A DNA stretch of 64,000 bases, from NCBI GenBank assembly GCA_036397755.1, contig DASWII010000035.1, positions 90,299-154,298 on the forward strand. Reading direction: 5' to 3'. Made by a program: the position numbers and the translations under genes. The notes beneath the pieces are model-generated. The model was not told the DNA's origin. It searched no databases and was given only the letters and a program-made list of their open reading frames with translations. The stretch is from CAMYLY01 sp036397755. Its GTDB lineage: Bacteria; Gemmatimonadota; Gemmatimonadetes; Gemmatimonadales; GWC2-71-9. Below, one piece after another: positions 37,402 through 46,754 of this stretch. Position 1 is the stretch's first letter. Each line of letters begins with the position of its first letter.

Positions 37402-38325
37402 ATGAAGATCGTCGTGCCGCTGGACGGCTCACCGTTCGCCGAGAACGCCATCCCGATTTCGCTGAGTCTCGCGGGATTGCTGGAGAGCGGGGTCGAGCTT
37501 GTGTCGGTCTGCCTGGACGAGCCGCTCATCGCCGAGTGGCAGATCCCAGGAGATGAACTGCGGGCATCGTACGCGGAGTACTTGAAGGCGGTCATCGGTC
37601 GCGTGGGAGACACGATCGACGTCGACGTGACGTCGACGATCCTGAGCGGACGTGTCGCCGAGACCCTGCGCGAGCACGTGTCATCCTCGCCCGACGACCT
37701 CGTGGTCATGAGCACCCACGGGCGCGGACCGCTGAGTCGTGCCTGGCTGGGCAGCGTCGCGGACCGCCTCGTCCGTCACTCTCGCGTTCCCGTGCTGCTG
37801 TTCAGACCTGCCCAGGAAGGTCCCATCGACCTGCGAACGCCCTATGCGTTCACGCGCATCGTGGTGGCGCTGGACGGATCGGAGTATGCCGAGGCCGGAC
37901 TCGATTGGGCGCACCGGATCGGTGCGCCGGCCCGAGCCACCTACGTGCTGGTGCGTGCGGTGCCCCCGCGGTTTGCCGCCTCACCGTACATGCCCTACGG
38001 GGTGAAGGAGCCGCAGGAGGTCGCGGGTCAAGAGGGAGAGGACGCCGCCCGGTATCTACTCGACGTGAAGACGAGGTGGAGCCAAACGGGGCGAACCATC
38101 GAGACAGCCGTCTTGCCGGGAGTGCAGCCAGGACCTGGTGTGACGACGTTCGCCCGGAAGACCGAAGCCGACCTGATCGTGGTTACGACGCACGGGCGAA
38201 GCGGCCTGCCTCGACTCCTGCTCGGCAGCGTGGCGGACAAGGTCATTCGGAGTGCCACCACGCCGGTACTGATCGTGCGGTCCCCAGATCCTGCCGGGGG
38301 TCCAGGCCCGGGTGAAGCCACATGA
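37402..38325 (+). CDS. tandem universal stress protein (UspA family) 1
   Basis: 307 aa, two Usp domains. Each opens with a beta-strand (KIVVPLDGSPFAENA; RIVVALDGSEYAEAG) and closes with the ATP-binding loop (STHGRGPLSRAWLGSVADRLVRHSRVPVLLFR; TTHGRSGLPRLLLGSVADKVIRSATTPVLIVR). G-x2-G-x9-G[S] loops of this type bind ATP. The family helps survival under oxygen, energy or oxidative stress. It is the first of three Usp genes here and overlaps the second by 4 bp. Confidence 0.93.
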   Translation: MKIVVPLDGSPFAENAIPISLSLAGLLESGVELVSVCLDEPLIAEWQIPGDELRASYAEYLKAVIGRVGDTIDVDVTSTILSGRVAETLREHVSSSPDDLVVMSTHGRGPLSRAWLGSVADRLVRHSRVPVLLFRPAQEGPIDLRTPYAFTRIVVALDGSEYAEAGLDWAHRIGAPARATYVLVRAVPPRFAASPYMPYGVKEPQEVAGQEGEDAARYLLDVKTRWSQTGRTIETAVLPGVQPGPGVTTFARKTEADLIVVTTHGRSGLPRLLLGSVADKVIRSATTPVLIVRSPDPAGGPGPGEAT

Positions 38326-39224
38326 CCGGTCCGGTCATGGTGGCCGGCGTGGACACCTCGACCGAAGGCGGATGGGCCGCTGTGACCGCCTGGCGCCTTG
38401 CCAACGCTGTGTCAGGTCGCGCCGTGTTCGTGCACGCCGTGAGCGACGCCTGGGTCCTGCCCGGTCATCCGCCCGGCATCACCGAGCATGATATTCGCAG
38501 ACACCTGTTGCTCCACGCGGTCAACATCGTCCGTGCCTCACTGGGCGATCGAGTACCTGCGGGTTGCCTCGATTGCCTCGAGGTGCGCATAGGACCCGCC
38601 GCCCATGTGCTGGCGGAAACTGCCGTCGAGTCCGGGGCGAGCTTGATTGTGGTGGGGGGTAAGCGGCACTCCGCCCTGGGGCGGTGGCTTGCGGGAAGCA
38701 CCGTGCACCAGCTGCTGCGCACGTCGGACCTCCCGGTGCTCGTGGCGACGCCGTCGATGGCACGAGTGCGACGGGTGCTCGTCGCGCTGGACGTCGATGA
38801 AACGGCTGCGAGCACCATCGCCGCCGCGGAGCAACTCGCACGGCGGCTGGGAGCGAAAGTCCGGTTCGTGCATGCGCTGGCACCGATCCCGTATGCCTTG
38901 GAACTCGAGCCGCTGGTTGACCTAACCGCCATGCACGACGCCACGATGACCGTGCTCGAGAAGAGCGTATGGCCGCTGATCGCCGACCCAGACGCCGAGC
39001 GCTTCGTTAGGGAAGGGAACCCCACCGCCGTGATCGAGGTCGAGGCCCGTTCGTGGGGAGCCGATCTCGTCGTCGTGGGTCATCACGGGCGCAGCGGCTT
39101 CGACCGGGCGGTGCTCGGCAGTGTGAGCTACGATCTGCTCCATGACCTTCCCGCGTCGGTGATGGTCGTGCATCCGACAGCAATCCCCGCGCCAACCCCC
39201 GCGATCACCGCCGGGCGGCCGTAG
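38322..39224 (+). CDS. tandem universal stress protein 2
   Basis: 300 aa with two Usp-like halves. The first is diverged: VAGVDTSTEGGWAAV at the N-terminus, ending VVGGKRHSALGRWLAGSTVHQLLRTSDLPVLVA. The second ends VVGHHGRSGFDRAVLGSVSYDLLHDLPASVMVV, keeping the ATP-loop pattern. It is coupled to the gene before it through an ATGA overlap, so the two are made together and may form a complex. Confidence 0.9.
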   Translation: MTGPVMVAGVDTSTEGGWAAVTAWRLANAVSGRAVFVHAVSDAWVLPGHPPGITEHDIRRHLLLHAVNIVRASLGDRVPAGCLDCLEVRIGPAAHVLAETAVESGASLIVVGGKRHSALGRWLAGSTVHQLLRTSDLPVLVATPSMARVRRVLVALDVDETAASTIAAAEQLARRLGAKVRFVHALAPIPYALELEPLVDLTAMHDATMTVLEKSVWPLIADPDAERFVREGNPTAVIEVEARSWGADLVVVGHHGRSGFDRAVLGSVSYDLLHDLPASVMVVHPTAIPAPTPAITAGRP

Positions 39225-39720
39225 CGAGCGCCGCTCGCGCGCCCGACTCGCCGTCACCACTTGCCGGACTCGACGCGCAAGAGCTGCATCTGAAAATTGG
39301 ATACAACGAGAAACCCCCGGCGCCCTCCCGTGCACCGGGGGTGAGGGATCTCCCTCCGAGTTTCGGTCATCGCGCTAGCGATCGCCGCTAGCACAGGACT
39401 CCATCGATCTCGCCCCGGATTGCGTGCTTGGCGATCCCCTATCGCCTCGCCTGCGGCCGGTGGCTGAAGCCCCTCGAGAACTCGGCGACGTCGCGAACGT
39501 CGGCCCCTCCCTCCAGGGCACTCCCGCAGAAAAGCCACCCTTGCTGGATGACTCGCAAATCCTATCCCCACCCCCATGAAGGTCTGGTGAAAAGCCCTTG
39601 AACGCCGCTTGAGCAGCTTCAGGGGCATTTCAGGGTTTCGTCACGGCTCCAGTTCCATCATTCCGTGGCTCGGTTACCCGCAAACGCGCCCTTCTCAACG
39701 ACAATTCGGAGATCGATATC
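39225..39720. other. intergenic region before the third Usp gene
   Basis: About 500 bp without a supported gene. It holds one GC-rich hairpin (39313-39342) and a less GC-rich stretch near 39540-39640 that probably carries the promoter of the next gene. Short frames here lack family similarity. Confidence 0.4.
39313..39342. terminator. terminator-like hairpin downstream of the two Usp genes
   Basis: ACCCCCGG and CCGGGGGT form an 8-bp perfect stem around a 14-nt loop, about 90 bp after the second Usp gene. There is no U-tract on the plus strand; the short A-run lies on the other side. It is a plausible but weak terminator. Confidence 0.4.
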
Positions 39721-40671
39721 GTGTGCTGGAAGCCCATTATTGTGGGGGTCGACGGATCGGCGGAGGCGGCGGCGGCCGCGCGCATGGCCCGGCTGCTGGC
39801 GGACTGCACGGGTACGCGGTGTGCTTGGGTTCACGTGACGCAAGACGTCGCACGCGTCCCCTTGGATCTCGCCCACAGCGCCGTACGGCCCGAGTTCGCG
39901 AACGACATCAGCGATCTGGCACGCGGGCATGTGGTCGCCCGCATGGAAGAGCAGTTTCCGGGCGAGACCCACCAGATCGAAGTCCGCCTCGGAACACCAA
40001 GCTGGGGACTCAAGAAGGCGATCGACGACCACGGAGCCGGGTTGCTGGTGCTCGGACGGAAGCGCCGCCGAGCTCCTTCGCGCTGGTGGAGCGGCAGCAC
40101 CGCCCACCGGATGATCCGGTCGGTCGACGTACCTGTTCTTGTGGTCGCCCAGACGGCGGAGCGGATGGCACGAATTCTGGTGGCCAGCGACCTATCGTAT
40201 GCCGGCGGGCCGGCACTCGAGGCCACCCGGCGCTTCGCCACTGCGCTCGATGCCGAGGTGCTGGCCATTCACGTCCTCGAAGCCCACCCCACCACGACCG
40301 ACACCAATTGGCAATGTGAGGAACCCACGAGCGTCCCGGAGGCAGAGGTGGCTCTACGAGACGCCGTGGACGCGTCGCTCGGCCGTGAAGCGGACATCGA
40401 GGTTCACAGGGGCAAGGCACTGGACGTGGTTCAGCAGGTGGCGGATCAATGGGCCGCGGATCTCGTGGTGGTGGGCTCGCACGGACGCAATTGGGTCGAT
40501 CGAATCCTGATCGGCAGCACAACCGAACGACTCCTCACCCGGATGGCCAGATCGCTGCTCGTCGTTCCGGTCCGGGGCCCGGGCGGATCTCCCACGACCC
40601 TCGCGGCGGCGGACCGGCATGAATGGTCCGGGCGTCGCCGGGTGCGAAGACGCGCCCTTGGGCAGAACTAG
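39721..40671 (+). CDS. tandem universal stress protein 3
   Basis: 316 aa, again two Usp halves: PIIVGVDGSAEAAAAARMARLLADC..., ending LLVLGRKRRRAPSRWWSGSTAHRMIRSVDVPVLVVA, and ARILVASDLSYAGGPALEATRRFA..., ending VVGSHGRNWVDRILIGSTTERLLTRMARSLLVVP. The second half has the full G-x2-x9-GS ATP loop; the first is altered. The GTG start lies about 9 nt after GGAG. It is separated from the first two genes by a 0.5-kb spacer, so it likely has its own promoter. Confidence 0.9.
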   Translation: MCWKPIIVGVDGSAEAAAAARMARLLADCTGTRCAWVHVTQDVARVPLDLAHSAVRPEFANDISDLARGHVVARMEEQFPGETHQIEVRLGTPSWGLKKAIDDHGAGLLVLGRKRRRAPSRWWSGSTAHRMIRSVDVPVLVVAQTAERMARILVASDLSYAGGPALEATRRFATALDAEVLAIHVLEAHPTTTDTNWQCEEPTSVPEAEVALRDAVDASLGREADIEVHRGKALDVVQQVADQWAADLVVVGSHGRNWVDRILIGSTTERLLTRMARSLLVVPVRGPGGSPTTLAAADRHEWSGRRRVRRRALGQN

Positions 40672-40871
40672 GTCGCGCATCCGCGTGGCGCGCCGTCCAA
40701 CTCCGGGTTGCCAGTCTTGCCTCCAGTCGCCATATGGTACTGACGGAGTTAGGCTATGCGCGTTCCACAGGGACACCCTCACCCTTTGGCCGTTGTGGGG
40801 CGGCATGCCACCAGGGAGCACTTGACCACGCCTTCCCGGCAGAAACGCCACTCTTCTAAGGAGCATCACCC

Positions 40872-41012
40872 ATGTCGAATGGCCCTCCTGAACTTCCGGA
40901 CCATCCTCGAGGCACGCTGGCGTTGATCGGGCTCTACGGCCTGGTATTCGTCGTCGGCTGGTTGCTGTTCTTCGTCTTGTTGTATCTGCCGCGTGGTGCG
41001 GTAACGAGGTAA
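40872..41012 (+). CDS. cytochrome c oxidase subunit IIa (ba3-type, 46 aa)
   Basis: A tiny membrane protein: MSNGPPELPDHPRGTLALIG, then one hydrophobic helix (LYGLVFVVGWLLFFVLLYLP) and a short basic tail. Its size, single helix and place directly before subunit II match the CbaD/CoxIIa subunit of ba3-type oxidases. AAGGAG stands 8 nt before the ATG. Its stop is 7 bp before the subunit II start. It is below the length cut-off of most gene finders. Confidence 0.85.
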   Translation: MSNGPPELPDHPRGTLALIGLYGLVFVVGWLLFFVLLYLPRGAVTR

Positions 41013-41019
41013 CGGGCAC

Positions 41020-41493
41020 ATGCACATTCATGTGTACGAACGCGTGTGGATGTGGAGCGCCGCCGGGATTATCGCGCTGTTCTTGAGCATGATCGCGTTC
41101 GCGACCATTTCCCAGGGACGCATCCCACCGAGTCACGTTGAAACGGTGGACCCGCGCTCCATTTGGACCGACGCCCGGTTCGCGAACCGTGGGGTGACGG
41201 TCGCTGCGGACGGGTCCGTCACCGTCACGCTGATCGCGATGATGTACGCGTTTCAGCCGAACGAGATTCGTGTACCACCCGGCCGACCGGTGACGTTCCG
41301 CATCGCGAGCGCCGATGTGGTTCATGGGTTCCAGATTGTGGGCACCAATGGAAACACGATGATCGTCCCGGGCTACGTCAGCCAGTTCACTATGACGTTT
41401 CCGGAGTCGGGAGAGTATCTGATCACCTGTAACGAGTTCTGTGGGGTGGGCCATCACGGCATGTATGCGACCCTGATCGTGGAGGCGCCATGA
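41020..41493 (+). CDS. cytochrome c oxidase subunit II, ba3-type
   Basis: A 157-aa protein with one N-terminal membrane helix (WMWSAAGIIALFLSMIAFA) and a cupredoxin domain. The binuclear CuA site is intact: VVHGFQIVG supplies the first His and CNEFCGVGHHGM the two Cys, the second His and Met. It takes electrons from cytochrome c in the periplasm. It has one transmembrane helix rather than two, as in ba3 oxidases of Thermus type. It overlaps the subunit I gene by 4 bp. Confidence 0.93.
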   Translation: MHIHVYERVWMWSAAGIIALFLSMIAFATISQGRIPPSHVETVDPRSIWTDARFANRGVTVAADGSVTVTLIAMMYAFQPNEIRVPPGRPVTFRIASADVVHGFQIVGTNGNTMIVPGYVSQFTMTFPESGEYLITCNEFCGVGHHGMYATLIVEAP

Positions 41494-43112
41494 TCCACCA
41501 ACGATCGCTCGCGACGGCCAATATCGGCGTCGGGCTGGGAGCGTTTGGGGTCGCCACATTCATGGCGCTGATGCAGGCCATCTCTCGCGCCAGTCTCGAG
41601 TTGCCATTTCGGTCACCGCAGATGTACTACATGTCGGTGACCGCGCATGGCGTGCTGATGGCGCTGGTGTTCACCACATTCGTCATCATGGGGATTGGCG
41701 TCGCGTTCACCACGAAGGCCTTGGACCGACCCCTCGCGGCACCCAAAGTCGCCTGGGCGGGATTCTGGGTTGCCCTGTTCGGCACGGCTGGTGCCGCCTG
41801 GGCCATCCTCACGGGCAAGGCGACCGTGCTGTACACGTTCTATCCGCCGCTGCAGGCGCACCCGGTGTTCTACATCGGCGCGACGCTGCTGGTTGTCGGG
41901 TCCTGGCTGTGGTCCGGCGTAATCTTGGCGACCTACGCCGCCTGGCGGCGTGATCACCCGGGCCGCCCGGTTCCACTCCCCGTCCACGGGCTGCTTGCGA
42001 CGATTCTCGTGTGGCTGCTGGCCACCGTGGGCGTGGCCGCGGAGATGCTGCTGCAACTCATCCCCTGGTCGCTGGGGCTATCCGAAACCGTCGATCCCTT
42101 GCTTGCCCGGATGCTGTTTTGGTATTTCGGCCACCCGCTGGTCTACTTCTGGCTGATTCCGGCGTACGTGGTGTGGTACACCGTGGCACCCAGAGTCGCC
42201 GGCGGCAAGCTATTCAGCGACCCTCTCGCGCGCCTTGTGTTCATGCTGTTCGTGATTCTCTCGACCCCGGTCGGGTTTCACCACCAGTTCATGGACCCCG
42301 GCATCGCGGCGGGTTGGAAAATGCTGCACACCGTCAACACGTCGGCCATCTTGTTCCCGAGCTTTGTCACGGCGTTCACCGTGGTCGCGTCGTTCGAGAT
42401 CGCGGGTCGAGTACGAGGCGGTCGCGGCTTGTTCGGGTGGATTCGCGCGCTGCCGTGGGACGATCCGCTTGTCTCTGCAGTCTTGCTCAGCATGATACTG
42501 TTCGCGATCGGGGGTTTCGGGGGCGCGATCAACGCGGCGTTCGGCATGAACGCGATGATCCACAACACCGCGTGGATTCAGGGACATTTCCACCTGACGG
42601 TTGGATCGGCCACGGCGCTCACCTTCATGGGGGTGTCCTATTGGCTGGTGCCGAAACTCGTGCAGCGCGATCTCGAACTCGTCTTGCTCGCCAAGGTCCA
42701 ACCCTTCCTGTGGTTCATCGGGATGGTGTTCTTCTCGATCAGCAATCACATCACCGGCCTTCAGGGCATGCCGAGGCGGGTGTACGAGGCGACCTATGGC
42801 GGCAGCGCCATCGCGGAGTCGTGGAAGGGGCTGACAGCGCTCTCCGCGGTTGGCGGTATCATCCTGTTCATCAGCGCCGCCTTCTTCCTTCTCGTGATGC
42901 TGGGTACCGTGGTGGCCGGCAAGCGCATTGAGCAACCTGACATCGAGTTTGCGGAGCCGGTTGAAGGCGCGCCGACCACCGTCGGATGGCTTGATCGCTT
43001 TTGGCCGTGGTTCGCGGTCGCCGTGATCCTCGTCATCGTCTCGTATGCGTACCCACTCCTCAGCCACCTGCAACTCGAGCGCTTTGGATCGCCGGGATTC
43101 AAGCCCTTCTAA
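41490..43112 (+). CDS. cytochrome c oxidase subunit I, ba3-type
   Basis: A 540-aa heme-copper oxidase catalytic subunit with 12 or more helices. Visible ligands are the low-spin heme His in AHGVLMALVF, the CuB His-Tyr pair in FGHPLVYFWLIPAYVVWYT, the CuB histidines in GFHHQFMDPG, and the heme pair in HFHLTVGS. GHPLVY instead of GHPEVY (loss of the K/D-channel Glu) and overall length place it in the B/ba3 family, which works at low oxygen with a single proton channel. Third gene of the operon. Confidence 0.95.
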   Translation: MIHQRSLATANIGVGLGAFGVATFMALMQAISRASLELPFRSPQMYYMSVTAHGVLMALVFTTFVIMGIGVAFTTKALDRPLAAPKVAWAGFWVALFGTAGAAWAILTGKATVLYTFYPPLQAHPVFYIGATLLVVGSWLWSGVILATYAAWRRDHPGRPVPLPVHGLLATILVWLLATVGVAAEMLLQLIPWSLGLSETVDPLLARMLFWYFGHPLVYFWLIPAYVVWYTVAPRVAGGKLFSDPLARLVFMLFVILSTPVGFHHQFMDPGIAAGWKMLHTVNTSAILFPSFVTAFTVVASFEIAGRVRGGRGLFGWIRALPWDDPLVSAVLLSMILFAIGGFGGAINAAFGMNAMIHNTAWIQGHFHLTVGSATALTFMGVSYWLVPKLVQRDLELVLLAKVQPFLWFIGMVFFSISNHITGLQGMPRRVYEATYGGSAIAESWKGLTALSAVGGIILFISAAFFLLVMLGTVVAGKRIEQPDIEFAEPVEGAPTTVGWLDRFWPWFAVAVILVIVSYAYPLLSHLQLERFGSPGFKPF

Positions 43113-43139
43113 TCCACTACGACACGCGCTGCGGAACGG

Positions 43140-43163
43140 ACGGCCAGGATCGAACCTGGCCGT
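43140..43163 (+). terminator. terminator hairpin after the oxidase operon
   Basis: ACGGCCAGG-ATCGAA-CCTGGCCGT is a perfect 9-bp stem with a 6-nt loop, 27 bp after the subunit I stop and followed by a short T-containing stretch. The next gene is convergent, so it may terminate from both sides. Confidence 0.65.
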
Positions 43164-43185
43164 TCGACTTTCCCGAGGTAACGCG

Positions 43186-43920
43186 CTACAGGTATTGCTG
43201 GAAGAAGATCATGGCCACCATCGTGAGGCTCACGAGCGTCGCGACCACCGAGCGGCGCGCCTGTCCGAATGCCTCCGGAAGCAGCTCGACGAACACCATG
43301 AACACCATCGCGCCAGCGGCAAACCCGATGCCGTAGGGTAGTGCCGCGCGAAAGGCATCGACGAACAGGAACGCGGGCACGGCCATGAGCGGCTGCGGGA
43401 GCGACGAGAAGATGCTCCAGCCGGCGCAGGCGGCGACCGTCGCACCCCGTGGACGCAAGACCGCGGAGATCGCCAGGCCCTCGGGGATGTTGTGGACGGC
43501 GATCGCAATCGTGATGACCGCTGCCAGCGTCACCCCACCGCCAAACGACACGCCGACCGCGACACCTTCCGCGAACGAGTGTACCGTCATCACGATCACG
43601 ATGAGCAGCATCCGCTGCGCGCCGGCTCCGCGTACGTCGGCAAGTTCGACTTCTCGACCTGCCAGCACATGCTGTGTCACCAGGATGAACAAGACACCTA
43701 CTGCCACGCCGATCACCGTCTCCAGCCGGCCGAAGGATGTCCCCTCGACCACCAACCCGAAGCTCGCCCCGAGCATGAGGCCGGCGGCGATCGCGTTGGC
43801 GTAGGCCACCGCGTGGGGCGACACGCGACGCACGAGCGCAAAGGGTAGCGCCCCCAGCCCCGTAGCCAGGGCGGTGACCAGAGCATACAGGAAGACGAGC
43901 AGGGCTGGGTGCCCGGTCAC
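43186..43920 (-). CDS. ZIP-family metal transporter 2
   Basis: A 244-aa ZIP permease with about seven helices. The two conserved metal-site helices read VMTVHSFAEGVAVGVSFGGG and IAIAVHNIPEGLAISAVL (HSxxEG and HNxPEG). ZIPs import Zn, Fe or Mn. It starts with GTG overlapping the stop of the upstream ZIP gene (GTGA), so the two paralogues are translated together, possibly as a heterodimer. The cytoplasmic His-rich loop common in ZIPs is absent. Confidence 0.9.
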   Translation of the reverse strand: MTGHPALLVFLYALVTALATGLGALPFALVRRVSPHAVAYANAIAAGLMLGASFGLVVEGTSFGRLETVIGVAVGVLFILVTQHVLAGREVELADVRGAGAQRMLLIVIVMTVHSFAEGVAVGVSFGGGVTLAAVITIAIAVHNIPEGLAISAVLRPRGATVAACAGWSIFSSLPQPLMAVPAFLFVDAFRAALPYGIGFAAGAMVFMVFVELLPEAFGQARRSVVATLVSLTMVAMIFFQQYL

Positions 43921-44663
43921 AGGGCCCTGCCGCTCAACAGCACGAGCATCATCATGGCGACGATTGTCACGAGGGCGATGCTCCGGTGCCCGGCCTCCCG
44001 ATACGACTCGGGCAGCAACTCGGCCATCACCAGGTAGATGAGGGCGCCGACCGCCACGCCCAGGACCCAGGGGGTCAGCGCCGGAGCCGCCGACACCACC
44101 GCAAACGTCGCCACCGCCAACAGCACCTGGCTCAGCCGCACGGCGATCGCCATCCCCGCAGCCTGGGGGAGCGTCAGGCCGCGGCTGCGCAGGATGGCGC
44201 AGAGCGCCGTCGCCTCCGGCATGTTGTGGACGGCGATCGCGACGCACATGAAGACCCCAAACGACGTGCTCACTGCCATGGCGACCCCGATCGCTAGGCC
44301 CTCAGATGCGGAGTGCAACACATGCACCATGAGCACTTGGTACGGATAGACGGGCCCTGCATCACCCATGCGATTGAGCTCCAGTTGCCCAGTTCCCGTG
44401 ATCCAGTGCGCGAACGCGACGTAGAGCACCCCGAACCCTCCGCCGATCACTCCGGGCACCGGCTCCACGGCCACACCGGAAGCAACGAGCGCGTATCCCG
44501 CACCCAGCATGAGCCCGGCCGCCACCGCATTGGTCCACCCAATGAGGCCCGGCGGGGGTGTCGGGCGTCCGATGAGCGGGACGACGCCGACGGCCGCGAG
44601 TAACGCCGCACCACTGGCGAGAGCCAGCAGGAGCAGCGTCGCTTGAGAAGTTCCAAGATCCAT
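43917..44663 (-). CDS. ZIP-family metal transporter 1
   Basis: A 248-aa ZIP permease, paralogous to the next gene. Its metal helices are VHVLHSASEGLAIGVAMA and CVAIAVHNMPEATALCAIL: HSxSEG is kept, while the second motif is HNMPEA, losing the Gly of PEG. Metal choice may thus differ from its partner. The ATG at 44663 follows AGGGACG. It is divergent from the GAF histidine kinase gene across 110 bp, which could share a regulatory region. Confidence 0.88.
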   Translation of the reverse strand: MDLGTSQATLLLLALASGAALLAAVGVVPLIGRPTPPPGLIGWTNAVAAGLMLGAGYALVASGVAVEPVPGVIGGGFGVLYVAFAHWITGTGQLELNRMGDAGPVYPYQVLMVHVLHSASEGLAIGVAMAVSTSFGVFMCVAIAVHNMPEATALCAILRSRGLTLPQAAGMAIAVRLSQVLLAVATFAVVSAAPALTPWVLGVAVGALIYLVMAELLPESYREAGHRSIALVTIVAMMMLVLLSGRAL

Positions 44664-44773
44664 AACGTCCCTTGATCGTGACTCGAATAGGGCGCAACGG
44701 GACGTCGAACGGTAGGGGGCCTTCCACCCCACCCTGGCCGCCGCATGCGGCGCATGCGTACCTTCCGGTCGGC

Positions 44774-46009
44774 ATGACGACCTCCCCACGCTCACCCACT
44801 GGCACCTGGGATCGTATTCGTCGCTTGTCACACGCGACGGTGCGCATCACGGCCGAACTCGATCTCGATCGGGTGCTCCAGGAGATCGTCGACTCCGCCC
44901 GCGAGGTGATCGGCGCACGCTATACCGCACTCGGTGTGCTCGGCGCCGAGGGCAAGCTCGAAACCTTCGTCGTGAGCGGTCTCAGTGACGATAAGCGAGC
45001 GCGCATCGGCGACCCGCCTCAGGGGCGCGGCGTCCTCGGCATCCTCACGCGCGACCCTCGCCCACTGCGACTCCACAACATCGCCGACCACCCTGACGCC
45101 GCCGGCTTCCCGGAAAACCACCCGGTCATGGAGACCTTCCTGGGCGTGCCCGTGATCGGTCGCGACGGCCCAATCGGGAATCTCTACCTCACGGAAAAAG
45201 CGGGTGGCACCGCCTTTACGGAAGATGACGAGTCGTTTGCCGTCCTCCTCGCGGCCCATGCGGCCGTGGCCGTCCAGAACGCGCGATTCAGTCGCGAACG
45301 CGAACGGCTCCTGAACGAACTCAGGGCGATGCAGATCTCGCGGGATCGGTTCTTTTCGATGATCAACCACGAGCTACGCAATGCGTTGACTGCGGTCTAC
45401 GGATGGGCCGATCTGTGGATTCGGCGTACACGGGGCGAAGCGCCGCGAGCGGCCAAGGAAGTCCACGAGTCAGCGGAGCGCATGCTGGTTCTCCTCGACG
45501 ACCTTCTCGATCTGAGTCGCTTGGACGCGGACAAGCTGCAGCCGATCGTGCGCGCCGTGGATGCATGGACCATCGTCCGGGAGTCCGTTTCGACCGTAGA
45601 ACCCGCGGCGGAACGAAAGGGTGTACCGATTGCCATTGCGGGACCGCCGGGGCCAGTCGATTGCAGTACCGATCCCCAACGGGTGCGGCAGGTGCTGATC
45701 AACTTGCTCACCAACGCCGTGCGGCATAGCCCTAGCGGTGCGCAAATCCAGGTGGTGCTGGATGCGGCAGATCACAAGCTGCGGTTCGAAGTCATCGATC
45801 ACGGTGACGGCATTCCGGCCGAGCTGCAGCTCGTCATTTTCGAGGCGTTCGAGCGGGCGGGCGTACAGACCGATCGCGGAACCGGACTCGGACTCGCCCT
45901 TTCGCGCAAGCTATCCCGCATTCTCGGTGGCGATCTCACCGTGGAGAGCACCGCGGGACAAGGATGCCGCTTTGTGCTGCAGATCCCACGATACGCCTCA
46001 GGGGAGTGA
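44774..46009 (+). CDS. GAF-domain sensor histidine kinase
   Basis: A 411-aa soluble kinase. A GAF domain (about residues 20-165) contains GARYTALGVLG and LGVPVIGRDGPIGNLYL. The HisKA dimer helix has the phospho-acceptor His in FFSMINHELRNALTAVYG (about residue 200), and HATPase motifs follow (NLLTNAVRHS, VIDHGDGIP, GTGLGLALS). The GAF resembles the DevS/DosT type that can bind heme and sense oxygen or NO, but heme binding is inferred only from context. The OmpR-type regulator gene lies 58 bp downstream. Confidence 0.93.
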   Translation: MTTSPRSPTGTWDRIRRLSHATVRITAELDLDRVLQEIVDSAREVIGARYTALGVLGAEGKLETFVVSGLSDDKRARIGDPPQGRGVLGILTRDPRPLRLHNIADHPDAAGFPENHPVMETFLGVPVIGRDGPIGNLYLTEKAGGTAFTEDDESFAVLLAAHAAVAVQNARFSRERERLLNELRAMQISRDRFFSMINHELRNALTAVYGWADLWIRRTRGEAPRAAKEVHESAERMLVLLDDLLDLSRLDADKLQPIVRAVDAWTIVRESVSTVEPAAERKGVPIAIAGPPGPVDCSTDPQRVRQVLINLLTNAVRHSPSGAQIQVVLDAADHKLRFEVIDHGDGIPAELQLVIFEAFERAGVQTDRGTGLGLALSRKLSRILGGDLTVESTAGQGCRFVLQIPRYASGE

Positions 46010-46067
46010 AGGGCTCTTCATAGACCCTTGTTGCACCAGTTACGCCAAACCGGGTACGGTAACGTCC

Positions 46068-46753
<686 letters not shown>

Positions 46754-46754
<1 letters not shown>

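Noticed and set aside
39609..40319. Plus-strand 236-codon frame overlapping the third Usp gene
   Set aside because: Out of frame with the clear Usp motifs; a high-GC shadow.
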